Shown: positions 25,345-33,722 of the stretch, piece by piece
Position numbering within the stretch: position 1 is the first letter of the stretch
Layout of the letters: each line of letters opens with the position of its first letter
Assembly (NCBI GenBank): GCA_902580135.1
Contig: CACHJL010000009.1
Span: 1 to 35,547, forward strand
From: an uncultured Pelagibacteraceae bacterium
GTDB lineage: Bacteria > Pseudomonadota > Alphaproteobacteria > Pelagibacterales > Pelagibacteraceae
DNA length: 35,547 nt
Reading direction: 5' to 3'
Translations under genes and position numbers: made by a program
The notes under the pieces: generated by a model
The model's database searches: none
Seen by the model: only the letters and a program-made list of their open reading frames with translations
What the model was told of the DNA's origin: nothing

Positions 25345-26629
25345 ATTCAATTTCATTTATATTTTTTTTATTACTCTCTTTTTTTTTTTATGGGATGCGA
25401 ATTTAAACAATATTCTCATTGTTGGAGAAAACTATAATAAATTTACTTTTAATTATTTAATAGTTATTTTATTTTTTCCGATCTTTTATACTTTTATAAA
25501 TAAAAAAAATTTTTCTATTTATAATTTATTTAACGGTCAAAAATATATAATATTATTTTCATTATTCGTTGTTTTACACTTTTTTTTAACAAACTTTATA
25601 AATGATCAACCTATTGGTAACTATGAAATTATAAATTTATTATATTTATTATTATTATCGTTAATTTTTTCACAATATAGAGAATTTATTTCAGATAATT
25701 TTGAAAAAATTTTAATTTTATATTTAATTATTTTTATTTTTTTCTCATTTTATGAATCAAATAATATTTTTAATGCCGGGCAATGTAATAATAAATTTTT
25801 CTTAATATCTTTTATAGCAGATAATTTAAAATTGAATTTATCTAATAGTATTTATGCAGAGAATTCACATCTAGCCATGATGATGGTGGGGGTTATTTTT
25901 TCCAGTTTATATATATTAATTAATGATAATAAAAATAAAATATTTTTTTTATTTTTGCTATTAATAGCTATTCTTATTACATTGCTTAATTATTCTACAA
26001 CCTTTTTTGTAGCTTACTTTTTTTGTCAAATAATATTTATACTATTTTTTTATAAAAAATTTATTAGTAATTTTTTTCTATATACAATTTTATTTTTAAT
26101 ACTAAACTCTATTATATTTTTTAAAGATTCAAATTGTTTTTCAAAAATAAGTGACATAAAGCCAAAAGATATAGTTGAAAAAAAAATCGATAAAAAAGAT
26201 ACAAATTTAACAACTCTTATATACCAAAGATCCGCAGTATTAACTATTGATACTCTAATTAATCATCCATTTGGATGGGGCAATGAAGGTATGGATAATG
26301 CCACTATTAATTTACTTAAAAAACCCGAATATCGTCAATATATAATTGGTGATCGTCTCATTAAAGGAAAATATTATGATATTTATAGATTAAATTTAAA
26401 AGATGGTTTGTCCAATTTTTTTAAAATAATAAATGAATTTGGTATTTTCTCTTTGTTGATTTTATATTTTTTTATTAGATATTTGTTGAAACTAAAAAAA
26501 ATAAATTCATACAACATTTTTATAATTGCTATATTTATCACTATGTGTGTCAGGGGAGCCGGATACTATAATGGTGGTTTTATATTTTGTATTTTTGAAT
26601 TTATTTATTTGAGTAATTTAAAAAAATAA
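25328..26629 (+). CDS. Second Wzy-like polymerase/ligase membrane protein
   Basis: A hydrophobic protein of 433 residues when read from the ATG at 25328; an earlier in-frame ATG at 25301 would add nine residues but increases the overlap with the previous gene from 17 to 44 nt. It has about 10-11 helices, a YAENSHLAMMMVG segment (about 176-188 from the chosen start), a periplasmic loop containing HPFGWGNEGMDN and a final NEFGIFSLL segment. That layout is what Wzy polymerases show, although the family as a whole has little sequence identity. Being adjacent to another Wzy/WaaL-type gene suggests one is polymerase and the other ligase. It converges with the GT4 gene and overlaps its end by 12 nt. 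Confidence 0.7.
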   Translation: MKLNLKFNFIYIFFITLFFFLWDANLNNILIVGENYNKFTFNYLIVILFFPIFYTFINKKNFSIYNLFNGQKYIILFSLFVVLHFFLTNFINDQPIGNYEIINLLYLLLLSLIFSQYREFISDNFEKILILYLIIFIFFSFYESNNIFNAGQCNNKFFLISFIADNLKLNLSNSIYAENSHLAMMMVGVIFSSLYILINDNKNKIFFLFLLLIAILITLLNYSTTFFVAYFFCQIIFILFFYKKFISNFFLYTILFLILNSIIFFKDSNCFSKISDIKPKDIVEKKIDKKDTNLTTLIYQRSAVLTIDTLINHPFGWGNEGMDNATINLLKKPEYRQYIIGDRLIKGKYYDIYRLNLKDGLSNFFKIINEFGIFSLLILYFFIRYLLKLKKINSYNIFIIAIFITMCVRGAGYYNGGFIFCIFEFIYLSNLKK

Positions 26630-27652
26630 TTTCAATATTTTTTCTTGTTTTTTATAAGAAAATTTTTTTGAATTTATTAAACAATTTTTTTTATACTTTT
26701 TATAATTTAAAATAATTTCTTTAAAAGCTTGGCTTATCTCAGATGTATTTGCACTTTTCTTGAGAATGATACCATCAAATTTATGTTTAATAATTTCACT
26801 AATACCACCCTCAGCAATAGTCACAGTAGGTATGCCAACAGATTTTGCTTCCAAAACTGTAAATGGACAATTCTCTAACTTACTTGTCACAAATAAGATA
26901 TCAATATTTGAATAAATCATATTTTTTGAAGTCCAATCCCAATAAAAAATATTACTTTTATTTTTAGGTATTAAATTTTTTAGTGGGCCATCACCAAACA
27001 ATTTAAAGTTTAAATAATTTAAGTTACTATTTCTTATGTAAGACAAGAATTTATCAATACCTTTTTCTTCATCAAATCTTCCAACAAAACCAATACTGAT
27101 AACTTTTTTTCTTCTTCTTATAACTTTAATTTTTTCTGTTGTATTTTGTATTATTTGTGAAGTTAAAAATTTATTAATAAAAGAAAATCTATACCACCAA
27201 TTTAATGTATATTTTGAAACATAAATACTTTTATGTATATAAATTTTTAATACACTAATTAAATATCCCACTAAATAATTATAAAAATCTTTTTTGATTA
27301 TATGACTATGATGAAAAAAAAATATTCTATTATTTTTGAAAAAAATTTTTATGGGAAAAAAATAAAATAGCAATATAACAGGATTGCTAATAATAAATAT
27401 GTTAGTAATGTTAGCGCTCTTTATTTTTAAAAGATTTTTAGTTGTTAATTTTATTTCTTTTAGAACGTTCGAATTAAAAAAAGTTACTTTCTTAATATTT
27501 TTTATATTTACTAAAGTTTGATTTTTTTTTTTATCAAACAAATAGGTTTTTATTTTTTTATAATGTAAGTAATTAATAAGGTTTGATTGAAATGTAGCTA
27601 TACCACCATTTGCATTAGAAATAAAAATACAATTTATTTTTTTATTTTTCAT
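26618..27652 (-). CDS. Glycosyltransferase family 4
   Basis: A 344-residue GT-B retaining transferase. The N-terminal loop NGGIATF (15-21) binds acceptor or donor phosphate. The C-terminal domain shows GFVGRFDEEKG (188-198), LFGDGPL (218-224) and the E-x7-E motif in LENCPFTVLEAKSVG (E260, E268). TIAEGGISEII (278-288) completes the donor site. All expected catalytic landmarks are present, so it should be active at the cytoplasmic face. It lies 19 nt downstream of the large membrane protein on the same strand. Its 3' end overlaps the opposing Wzy-like gene by 12 nt. Confidence 0.9.
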   Translation of the reverse strand: MKNKKINCIFISNANGGIATFQSNLINYLHYKKIKTYLFDKKKNQTLVNIKNIKKVTFFNSNVLKEIKLTTKNLLKIKSANITNIFIISNPVILLFYFFPIKIFFKNNRIFFFHHSHIIKKDFYNYLVGYLISVLKIYIHKSIYVSKYTLNWWYRFSFINKFLTSQIIQNTTEKIKVIRRRKKVISIGFVGRFDEEKGIDKFLSYIRNSNLNYLNFKLFGDGPLKNLIPKNKSNIFYWDWTSKNMIYSNIDILFVTSKLENCPFTVLEAKSVGIPTVTIAEGGISEIIKHKFDGIILKKSANTSEISQAFKEIILNYKKYKKNCLINSKKFSYKKQEKILKLFF

Positions 27653-27671
27653 TAAATATTAAAATTAAAAT

Positions 27672-29342
27672 TTACTGATAAAATATTTTATAACCATTTT
27701 TTTCTTTTTTTTTAATATTGATTTTATAAAAATTCGAGCAAGGTGATTTATTATATAAACATTCACCATTTTCGCTAAAATAATAGATAAATTTATTTTC
27801 ATTAAAAACTGCTTTTATATCTTTTTTAAAATTATGCTCTTTTTTTTCAGATAAAGTATAGATATTAGGCCAAATGTTTTTATATTCTCTCTTTTCATGA
27901 ATACGATATACATTTTTAAAACTTACTCCCAAAATTATAAATAGAAGAAAGATATTAAATATTTTATTTAATTTTTTATAATTTACATATTTTAAGAAAA
28001 ATAAGTAAAAAATTATTATAAAATTCATAATAATAAAAGATTGCCCATATCTATATATTGGGAATTTAACAAACCAAATAAAAGTTAAAAATAAATTAAA
28101 AAATAATATTAAGCTAATTTTTTTATAATTTATATTTTTGTTATTAAATCTATCACTATAAAAAATTTTACAAATAATAGTAAACAAAAAAATAAAAATT
28201 AAATATGGAATTATTTTTTTTTTTACAATTTTAAAATGATTCTTTTTCCAAGTATTAACCCAATTAAAATTTTCACTGTAATTATTCATGTCTTTAAAAT
28301 TAGTTTTATTGTTTGACCAGTCTTTCGAATAAGCTTCAGAATTTAATTCTACAAATTGAACTTCTTTTAAATCCACATAACTTAAATTCTTAAAGCACGA
28401 TTTCCAAATTGGATAAACAATACATCCTGAGATCAAAATATTCTTTAAAGTCCAAAAAAATATAAATAAAATACTAAATAAAATCTTATAATTTTTAAAT
28501 AAAGATAAATTTTTTACAAAAAATATTAAATATATAACAAATGGTATAATAATCACAAATACCATTGAAGATTTTTGAAAAAATATAAATGTACTAATTA
28601 GAGTTAAGCTTCCCAGTTCATCAATTCTTATTTTTTTAAAGTCAATTTCAAAAATTTTTATTATCAATATGAAAAAAAATAAATGCGCAGTCGCATCATT
28701 ACCAAAATTACTATATCTATTAAAACTATAGAATACATAAACTGAAATAAAGAAAACTAATATTTTAACTTTATTTTCGTATTTATTGTCAAAAAAAGAC
28801 ACAAGATACATAAAAAAACTAGATACTAATAAAGCAAGTGGCATAGAGATAGCCTCTATTGGCATTAAAGAATTATTATAAATTGCAGATAAGTATTGAA
28901 TAATTGAAGTATGACCAAATCTGAAGTGAAGATTTGTCAAACCAATTAATATTTTATTTTCTTGAAGAATTTGAATATACGGCAAATGGTACAAACCTGC
29001 ATCTGGTCTGTTAATATTTTCGTAACTTATAAGTATTGCTGATACTAATGAAATTATACCTAAAATAAAGAAAACTTTAAATTTTTTTTTTTCAAAAAAA
29101 AAAAATTTCATAAAAAGAATTAAGTTTACTAAAATAAATAAATTACCAATAGTTTTATTTAATGGATAAAAAAAATTGATAAATAAACTTGTAAATGAAA
29201 TTAAAATTGCACCCATTATGCAAGTAATTGAAGTGTGATTATATAAGTTATGGGTTGAAAGTTTTCTGGTTAATAAATTTCCGTTTAAGTAAAAAGTAAA
29301 AATTCCTATATATGTAATAAAAATTACTTTAAAAAAATCCAT
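27672..29342 (-). CDS. Large polytopic membrane protein (LIC_10190-like), paralogue of 31108-32757
   Basis: A 556-residue protein with about 10-12 membrane helices. Two blocks are shared with the protein at 31108-32757: RPDAGLYHL (112-120) versus NIDSPLYHL, followed by GLTNLHFRFG (134-143) versus GLSNLAIRLG; and later LSGCIVYP versus LSGCLIFP, then a W...WKKNHF versus W..PWFKNYY segment. The Asp in the first loop suggests a GT-C-type catalytic site. It likely acts on the periplasmic side with a lipid-linked sugar. The coding sequence carries an 11-T, C, 12-A stretch at 29082-29105. It diverges from the FkbM gene across 203 nt. Confidence 0.75.
   Translation of the reverse strand: MDFFKVIFITYIGIFTFYLNGNLLTRKLSTHNLYNHTSITCIMGAILISFTSLFINFFYPLNKTIGNLFILVNLILFMKFFFFEKKKFKVFFILGIISLVSAILISYENINRPDAGLYHLPYIQILQENKILIGLTNLHFRFGHTSIIQYLSAIYNNSLMPIEAISMPLALLVSSFFMYLVSFFDNKYENKVKILVFFISVYVFYSFNRYSNFGNDATAHLFFFILIIKIFEIDFKKIRIDELGSLTLISTFIFFQKSSMVFVIIIPFVIYLIFFVKNLSLFKNYKILFSILFIFFWTLKNILISGCIVYPIWKSCFKNLSYVDLKEVQFVELNSEAYSKDWSNNKTNFKDMNNYSENFNWVNTWKKNHFKIVKKKIIPYLIFIFLFTIICKIFYSDRFNNKNINYKKISLILFFNLFLTFIWFVKFPIYRYGQSFIIMNFIIIFYLFFLKYVNYKKLNKIFNIFLLFIILGVSFKNVYRIHEKREYKNIWPNIYTLSEKKEHNFKKDIKAVFNENKFIYYFSENGECLYNKSPCSNFYKINIKKKEKNGYKIFYQ
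29082..29105. repeat. T11-C-A12 homopolymer inverted repeat inside a CDS
   Basis: Eleven T, one C and twelve A follow one another within the gene at 27672-29342, encoding a Phe-rich then Lys-rich segment (about residues 80-87). The tract is self-complementary and prone to replication or transcription slippage. The reading frame is intact in this sequence. Confidence 0.8.
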
Positions 29343-29545
29343 AATATTTTTTATGATTTAAATGTATTATTCCATTTTATAATGAGAAAATAACAATACA
29401 AGCTTTAGTTGACAAAGTAATTTAATTCTAAATTTATTGAAGCTATAATAAAAAAAAATATAAAAACAATAGCAATCTTTTAACTAATATAAATGTAGCA
29501 AAATATATATCCATATATATATAAACATATGTAAATTAATTAGCT
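29343..29545. promoter_or_regulatory. Divergent intergenic region with promoter-like elements
   Basis: This is the longest gene-free stretch in the window (203 nt), lying between divergent genes. It holds a perfect TTGACA at 29409-29414 and a perfect TATAAT at 29444-29449, but they are 29 nt apart, too far to be one sigma70 promoter. The TATAAT could serve the plus-strand FkbM gene with a weak -35 (TTTAAT at 29421-29426, 17-nt spacing). No small gene, RNA or strong hairpin was seen. Confidence 0.35.
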
Positions 29546-30370
29546 ATGATAAAAAATTTTGAAGCAATTAAATATAAAATTGTCAGATTAATTGAAAGCA
29601 ATCCCATAATTAATTTATTGATTTATAATAATATAAGATTTTTTAAATTTCTTCTTCCTCATGAAAAAGATTTTTATGGAATGTTGCTATTATGCAAAAA
29701 TCAAAAAAAAAAAGTTATTTTAGATATAGGTGCAAGCTTGGGAATATCCACTTTAGGCTTTAGACATTTAGGATTTAAAAATATTATTTATGCTTTTGAA
29801 CCCAACTATCATTTGTATAATTGTTATTTAAAAAAAATAAGTAAAAAAAACCAAAATGTTTTTGTAAAGAACATAGCACTAGGCAATAGTAATTCATCAA
29901 AGATATTGTATATGCCTTTTTATAAATCTAGATGTATTCATTATTTTTGCAGTTTTAATAAAAAATATTTAATAAATAGTATTAAAATTACTTTCCCAAA
30001 TTTATTGAACAGAATTGTCATAAAAACAAAGAAAATTGAATGTAGGAAATTTGATGATTTAAATTTAAAAATTGAGCCACATTTTATCAAAATTGATACT
30101 GAAGGTTATGATGAATTTGTTTTAAAAGGCTTAAAAAAAACAACGAATAAATATAAACCAGTTTTTTTAATGGAATATAATAAAGAATATTATAAAAATA
30201 TTAAAAAAATATTAAAAGATTATATTCCCCATGTTTATGATTTAAGAACAAATAAAATGTTAAAACTTAGTGATAAAATTGATCCAAAAAAAATTTCAAG
30301 AACTACTAAAAATAATTATTTATCAGTAAGAAATATTTATTTTTTACCAAAGCACAAAAAAAATTATTAA
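29546..30370 (+). CDS. FkbM family methyltransferase (second copy)
   Basis: A 274-residue SAM-dependent methyltransferase. Motif I is DIGASLGIS (60-68), the acidic ribose-binding segment is FEPN (84-87), NIALGN follows (109-114) and the family hallmark is KIDTEGYDE (182-190). About 55 residues precede motif I. It differs enough from the FkbM protein at 3916-4686 (TQGYE there, TEGYDE here) that a recent duplication is unlikely. It heads the last plus-strand island operon and shares one base with the following GT2. Probably O-methylates a sugar. Confidence 0.88.
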   Translation: MIKNFEAIKYKIVRLIESNPIINLLIYNNIRFFKFLLPHEKDFYGMLLLCKNQKKKVILDIGASLGISTLGFRHLGFKNIIYAFEPNYHLYNCYLKKISKKNQNVFVKNIALGNSNSSKILYMPFYKSRCIHYFCSFNKKYLINSIKITFPNLLNRIVIKTKKIECRKFDDLNLKIEPHFIKIDTEGYDEFVLKGLKKTTNKYKPVFLMEYNKEYYKNIKKILKDYIPHVYDLRTNKMLKLSDKIDPKKISRTTKNNYLSVRNIYFLPKHKKNY

Positions 30371-31077
30371 TGTTAATATCTATCATAATACCAGTTTATA
30401 ATGAGGAAGACTATATCAAAGAACTTTTAACTAGAGTTGATAATGTTAAAGAAATCAAAAAAGAGATAATTGTAATTAATGATAAATCAACTGATAATAC
30501 TAGAGAAATTCTAGAAAAAGAATGTAAGCCTTTATATTCAAAATTAATTAATAATGAAAAAAATATGGGAAAAGGATTTGCATGCAGGGAAGGTATTAAA
30601 GCCTCAACAGGTAATATAATTATTATCCAAGATGCTGATTTAGAATATAATCCTGAAAATTATATTAAATTAATAGAGCCGATAAAAAGTGGGCTTTCAA
30701 AAGTTGTTTATGGGTCTAGAGTTTTGCCAGGAGCAGAAAGAACAAGACCAAAAACTTTAGATTTTAAAATTAGGTACGTTGCTAATTTGTTTTTAACTTT
30801 TTTATCAAATATTCTTAACAAACAAAGCTTAAGTGATTGCCACACATGTTATAAAGTTTTTTCAGCAGATATTTTAAAAAGTATTGATTTATATGAAAAT
30901 GGATTTACTTTCTGCCCTGAAATTACTGCAAAGATTTCTCGGTTAGGTATAAAAATTATAGAAGTTCCTATAGACTATTATGGAAGAACTCATGATCAAG
31001 GAAAAAAAATTGTTTTTTTTGATGGTATTAAAGCTATTTATTCAATACTCAAATATAACTTGTTCAAAAAAACATAA
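30370..31077 (+). CDS. DPM-like family 2 glycosyltransferase
   Basis: A 235-residue GT2 with IIIPVYNEED (5-14), VINDKSTD (35-42), NMGKGFACREG (65-75), QDADLEYNPE (87-96), YGSRVLPG and VPIDYYGRTHDQGKKI near the C terminus. QDADLEYNPE plus a GRTHDQGKK-type ending is typical of polyprenyl-phosphate glycosyltransferases lacking membrane helices. It is clearly paralogous to the protein at 32838-33530. A GT-C-like membrane protein follows 30 nt later, which suggests the pair: this enzyme charges polyprenyl phosphate with a sugar that the membrane protein then uses. Confidence 0.88.
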   Translation: MLISIIIPVYNEEDYIKELLTRVDNVKEIKKEIIVINDKSTDNTREILEKECKPLYSKLINNEKNMGKGFACREGIKASTGNIIIIQDADLEYNPENYIKLIEPIKSGLSKVVYGSRVLPGAERTRPKTLDFKIRYVANLFLTFLSNILNKQSLSDCHTCYKVFSADILKSIDLYENGFTFCPEITAKISRLGIKIIEVPIDYYGRTHDQGKKIVFFDGIKAIYSILKYNLFKKT

Positions 31078-31107
31078 CAGTTTTAATTTTTTAAAGTAAA
31101 AATCAAA

Positions 31108-32757
31108 ATGTTAATTTTAACTATAATAAATTTTTTTATAATTTTAAGTATTTTTGGATATGCATATATTTTCAAAAATTTATTTTTTGGAAAAAAAAAC
31201 AGTGATATTTCTAATTTAGATTTTTTATATGGTTTAATTTTTTTACATTTTTTATCATTAATATTTCATGCTTTTTTTCCCTTAAAGCAAATTTCAATTA
31301 TTATAATTTTATTGGGTTTGCTGGCATCTTTTTTATCAATTTTTAAAAAAAAATTAAAAGTTTCTTTATTTAAATATTTTTTTATTGTTTTTGCATTTTC
31401 AGTCATTGCATATTATGGAGTAAATAATATTGACTCACCACTTTATCATTTACAAGTGGTAAAATGGATAACTGATCATAAATTATCTTTTGGTTTATCA
31501 AATCTAGCGATTAGACTAGGAGTAAATTATCCTTGGTATTCCATAATTGGAATTTTAAATTTTGACTATAATCTTTTTTCAAATAAATATTATTTAAGTT
31601 TAATTATTTTTTCTTTCATATTTTATGAGATAGTTGCTCAGAAAAAAAGTAATCAGAGTTTAATTTTTCTCTCCCTGTCTTTTTGTTATTTACTATTGTT
31701 TAGCTTAATTCATCCTTTTAATTATGGTGTAATTTTAAATCATTTTGGCAATCCAGAAAAAGATATTTTTAACATGTTGATTTTCTTTTTAACAATTTAT
31801 CTTTTTTTAAAAATTAATGAAAATAAAAAAGATAAGAATTTTAAATATATTAATTCAAATTTAATAAATATTTTTTTGATAAGTATTGCTTTGCTTATAA
31901 TGCAAGTTCCCATATATATGTTTATTATATTTTTATTCTTCTATATTTTTTATAAATTTATCGAATTAAAGAATTTTAATTTTATATTTATTTTTTTAAT
32001 TTTATTAGGTACTTTATGGATATTAAAAAGTATTTCTTTAAGTGGTTGTCTAATTTTTCCACTTTCATTTACATGTCTAGAGACAGACTGGACAACAGAC
32101 CGGTCTACAATAAAATTTTTTGTCGATGAAACTAAAAGATATTGTAGAAGTTTACCTGGCCTTGAATTTATAAATAATTATCATATTACTTTAGAAACAT
32201 TTAAATGGGTAATACCCTGGTTTAAAAACTATTATTTGACTACTGCTATGCATCAAATAAACAGTGTAATCTTAACCATTTCTTTTATTATTGTTATATA
32301 TTTATTAATAATAAAAAAATTTATAATATCAAATTCAAATAAAATATTATTTTTTTCAGTTTTTTTAATTAATTTAACATGCCTGATAATTATACCAGAA
32401 ATTAGATACTATTGGGGTCCACATATTTCTATTTCATGTTTATTGATTACTTTTTTAATTAATACATTAAATATTGAATTATTTAAAAATAAAAATTTTT
32501 TAATTTTTCCACCTGTAATTTTATTATTATTATTTATAATTTTTAAAGTTATGCCAAAATCAGAATATTCAGATTTATTAAATTTACCCGAAAGACATCA
32601 TGATTATTCTCAAAAAATTAGAATTGGATCGTTTAACGGATATAGCGTTTATTCTAATGGCTGGAAGTGCGCTGATATCAAAGAAATATGTGTGAATATT
32701 CCTAAAACAAAATATAACTTTATGAAAATTAATTCATACTTGTTTATAAATAGGTAG
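31108..32757 (+). CDS. Large polytopic membrane protein (LIC_10190-like), GT-C-like
   Basis: A 549-residue membrane protein with about 10-12 helices. It contains NIDSPLYHL (107-115), GLSNLAIRLG (129-138), a hydrophobic middle, and a LSGCLIFPLSFTC segment before a soluble loop with W..PWFKNYY. These blocks correspond to those in the protein at 27672-29342, so the two are paralogues, on opposite strands, separated by an FkbM and a GT2 gene. The acidic first-loop residue suggests periplasmic GT-C activity. The short C-terminal region after the last helix is probably periplasmic and contains Cys pairs (KCADIKEIC). Confidence 0.75.
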   Translation: MLILTIINFFIILSIFGYAYIFKNLFFGKKNSDISNLDFLYGLIFLHFLSLIFHAFFPLKQISIIIILLGLLASFLSIFKKKLKVSLFKYFFIVFAFSVIAYYGVNNIDSPLYHLQVVKWITDHKLSFGLSNLAIRLGVNYPWYSIIGILNFDYNLFSNKYYLSLIIFSFIFYEIVAQKKSNQSLIFLSLSFCYLLLFSLIHPFNYGVILNHFGNPEKDIFNMLIFFLTIYLFLKINENKKDKNFKYINSNLINIFLISIALLIMQVPIYMFIIFLFFYIFYKFIELKNFNFIFIFLILLGTLWILKSISLSGCLIFPLSFTCLETDWTTDRSTIKFFVDETKRYCRSLPGLEFINNYHITLETFKWVIPWFKNYYLTTAMHQINSVILTISFIIVIYLLIIKKFIISNSNKILFFSVFLINLTCLIIIPEIRYYWGPHISISCLLITFLINTLNIELFKNKNFLIFPPVILLLLFIIFKVMPKSEYSDLLNLPERHHDYSQKIRIGSFNGYSVYSNGWKCADIKEICVNIPKTKYNFMKINSYLFINR

Positions 32758-32837
32758 TTTAATTAAATTTTCTATTATAAGATTTTTTTATAAAGTTTTT
32801 TAACTATAATTATGAAACTAACTTCTTTAAGGATAAA

Positions 32838-33530
32838 ATGAAATTATCAGTAATTATTCCTTGTTATAATGAATCAAAAACCCTTGAAAAATTGGTAAGC
32901 CAAGTAATTGAGCAAAAAGAATTAATAAAAGAAATTATAATTGTAGATGACAATTCAAGAGATACTTCACCAGATATTATAAAAAAACTTTCTGAAAATA
33001 ATCCTTTAATAAAATTTTTTCTTAAAGATATTAATGAAGGAAAAGGTTCTGCTATAAAAAAAGGATTAGAATTTGCTACTGGTGAGATAATATTAATTCA
33101 AGATGCTGATTTAGAATATGATCCTTCAGAATATTATAAACTAATAAAACCATTCAAAATCAGTAATGCAGATGTTGTTTATGGATCAAGATTTTTAGGT
33201 GGAGATTATGTCAGGTTACATTTTTTTTGGCACTACTTGGCAAATAAAATTTTAACTTTTTTATGCAATATAGTAACTAACCTAAATATGTCTGACATGG
33301 AAACTGGATACAAATTAATTAAAAGAGATCATTTAAAATCTATTGTTTTAAAAGAAAAATCATTTGGCATAGAACCAGAGTTGACAATTAAACTTTCAAA
33401 AAAAAATTTAGTTTTTTATGAAGTGCCTATAAGCTATAGAGGTAGATCCTATGATGAAGGTAAAAAGATAGGTTTTAAAGATGCATTAATTGCTGTCTAT
33501 TGTATTATAAAGTATAGATTTATAAATTAG
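32838..33530 (+). CDS. DPM-like family 2 glycosyltransferase (paralogue of 30370-31077)
   Basis: A 230-residue GT2 with VIIPCYNESKT (5-15), IVDDNSRD (35-42), NEGKGSAIKKG (66-76), QDADLEYDPSE (88-98), YGSRFLGG and a VPISYRGRSYDEGKKIG ending. It matches the protein at 30370 block by block. Its ATG is preceded by AAGGA (32829-32833), four bases upstream, one of the few recognisable Shine-Dalgarno-like sites in this window. It follows the GT-C-like gene after 80 nt and is the last island gene before the 5S locus. It likely makes a polyprenyl-phosphate sugar. Confidence 0.88.
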   Translation: MKLSVIIPCYNESKTLEKLVSQVIEQKELIKEIIIVDDNSRDTSPDIIKKLSENNPLIKFFLKDINEGKGSAIKKGLEFATGEIILIQDADLEYDPSEYYKLIKPFKISNADVVYGSRFLGGDYVRLHFFWHYLANKILTFLCNIVTNLNMSDMETGYKLIKRDHLKSIVLKEKSFGIEPELTIKLSKKNLVFYEVPISYRGRSYDEGKKIGFKDALIAVYCIIKYRFIN

Positions 33531-33560
33531 TAATTTTTAAAATTAATTAATATTAAGTAT

Positions 33561-33589
33561 TTGACATTGCTATCTTCTATTTGTATATC
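33561..33589 (+). promoter_or_regulatory. Sigma70-type promoter for the 5S rRNA gene
   Basis: TTGACA at 33561-33566 is a perfect -35 box. It is followed by a 17-nt spacer and TATATC at 33584-33589 as a -10 box (four of six matches to TATAAT). The expected start point falls at about 33595, the predicted first base of 5S rRNA. Spacing and position together make this a convincing dedicated promoter. Confidence 0.65.
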
Positions 33590-33594
33590 ACTGT

Positions 33595-33712
33595 TGCCTG
33601 GTGATTTTTGCGAAAGGGTAATACCCGATCCCATTCCGAACTCGGAAGTCAAGCCTTTCTGCGCCGATGGTACTTTGTCTTAAGACATGGAAGAGTAGGA
33701 CATTGCCAGGCT
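33595..33712 (+). rRNA. rrf: 5S ribosomal RNA
   Basis: The 118-nt segment has the conserved 5S core: the 5' GCCTGG (33596-33601) pairs with the 3' CCAGGC (33706-33711) to close helix I. Inside are ACCCGATCCCATTCCGAACTC, the loop A-helix III hallmark in recognisable form (positions 33623-33643), and GATGGTACT followed later by GAGAGTAGG-like GAAGAGTAGGAC, typical of helices IV-V. No 16S or 23S gene is in the window. It is therefore a detached 5S gene, as known in Pelagibacter ubique, where it bounds a hypervariable region. Confidence 0.95.
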
Positions 33713-33722
33713 AACAACTTAA

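Noticed and set aside
29409..29449. TTGACA and TATAAT as one promoter
   Set aside because: They are 29 nt apart, outside the workable sigma70 spacing; kept only as separate low-confidence elements.
32812..32841. Nine-codon upstream frame overlapping the start of the GT2 at 32838
   Set aside because: The ATGA overlap is suggestive of a leader peptide, but a frame this short is expected by chance and there is no attenuator-like hairpin.
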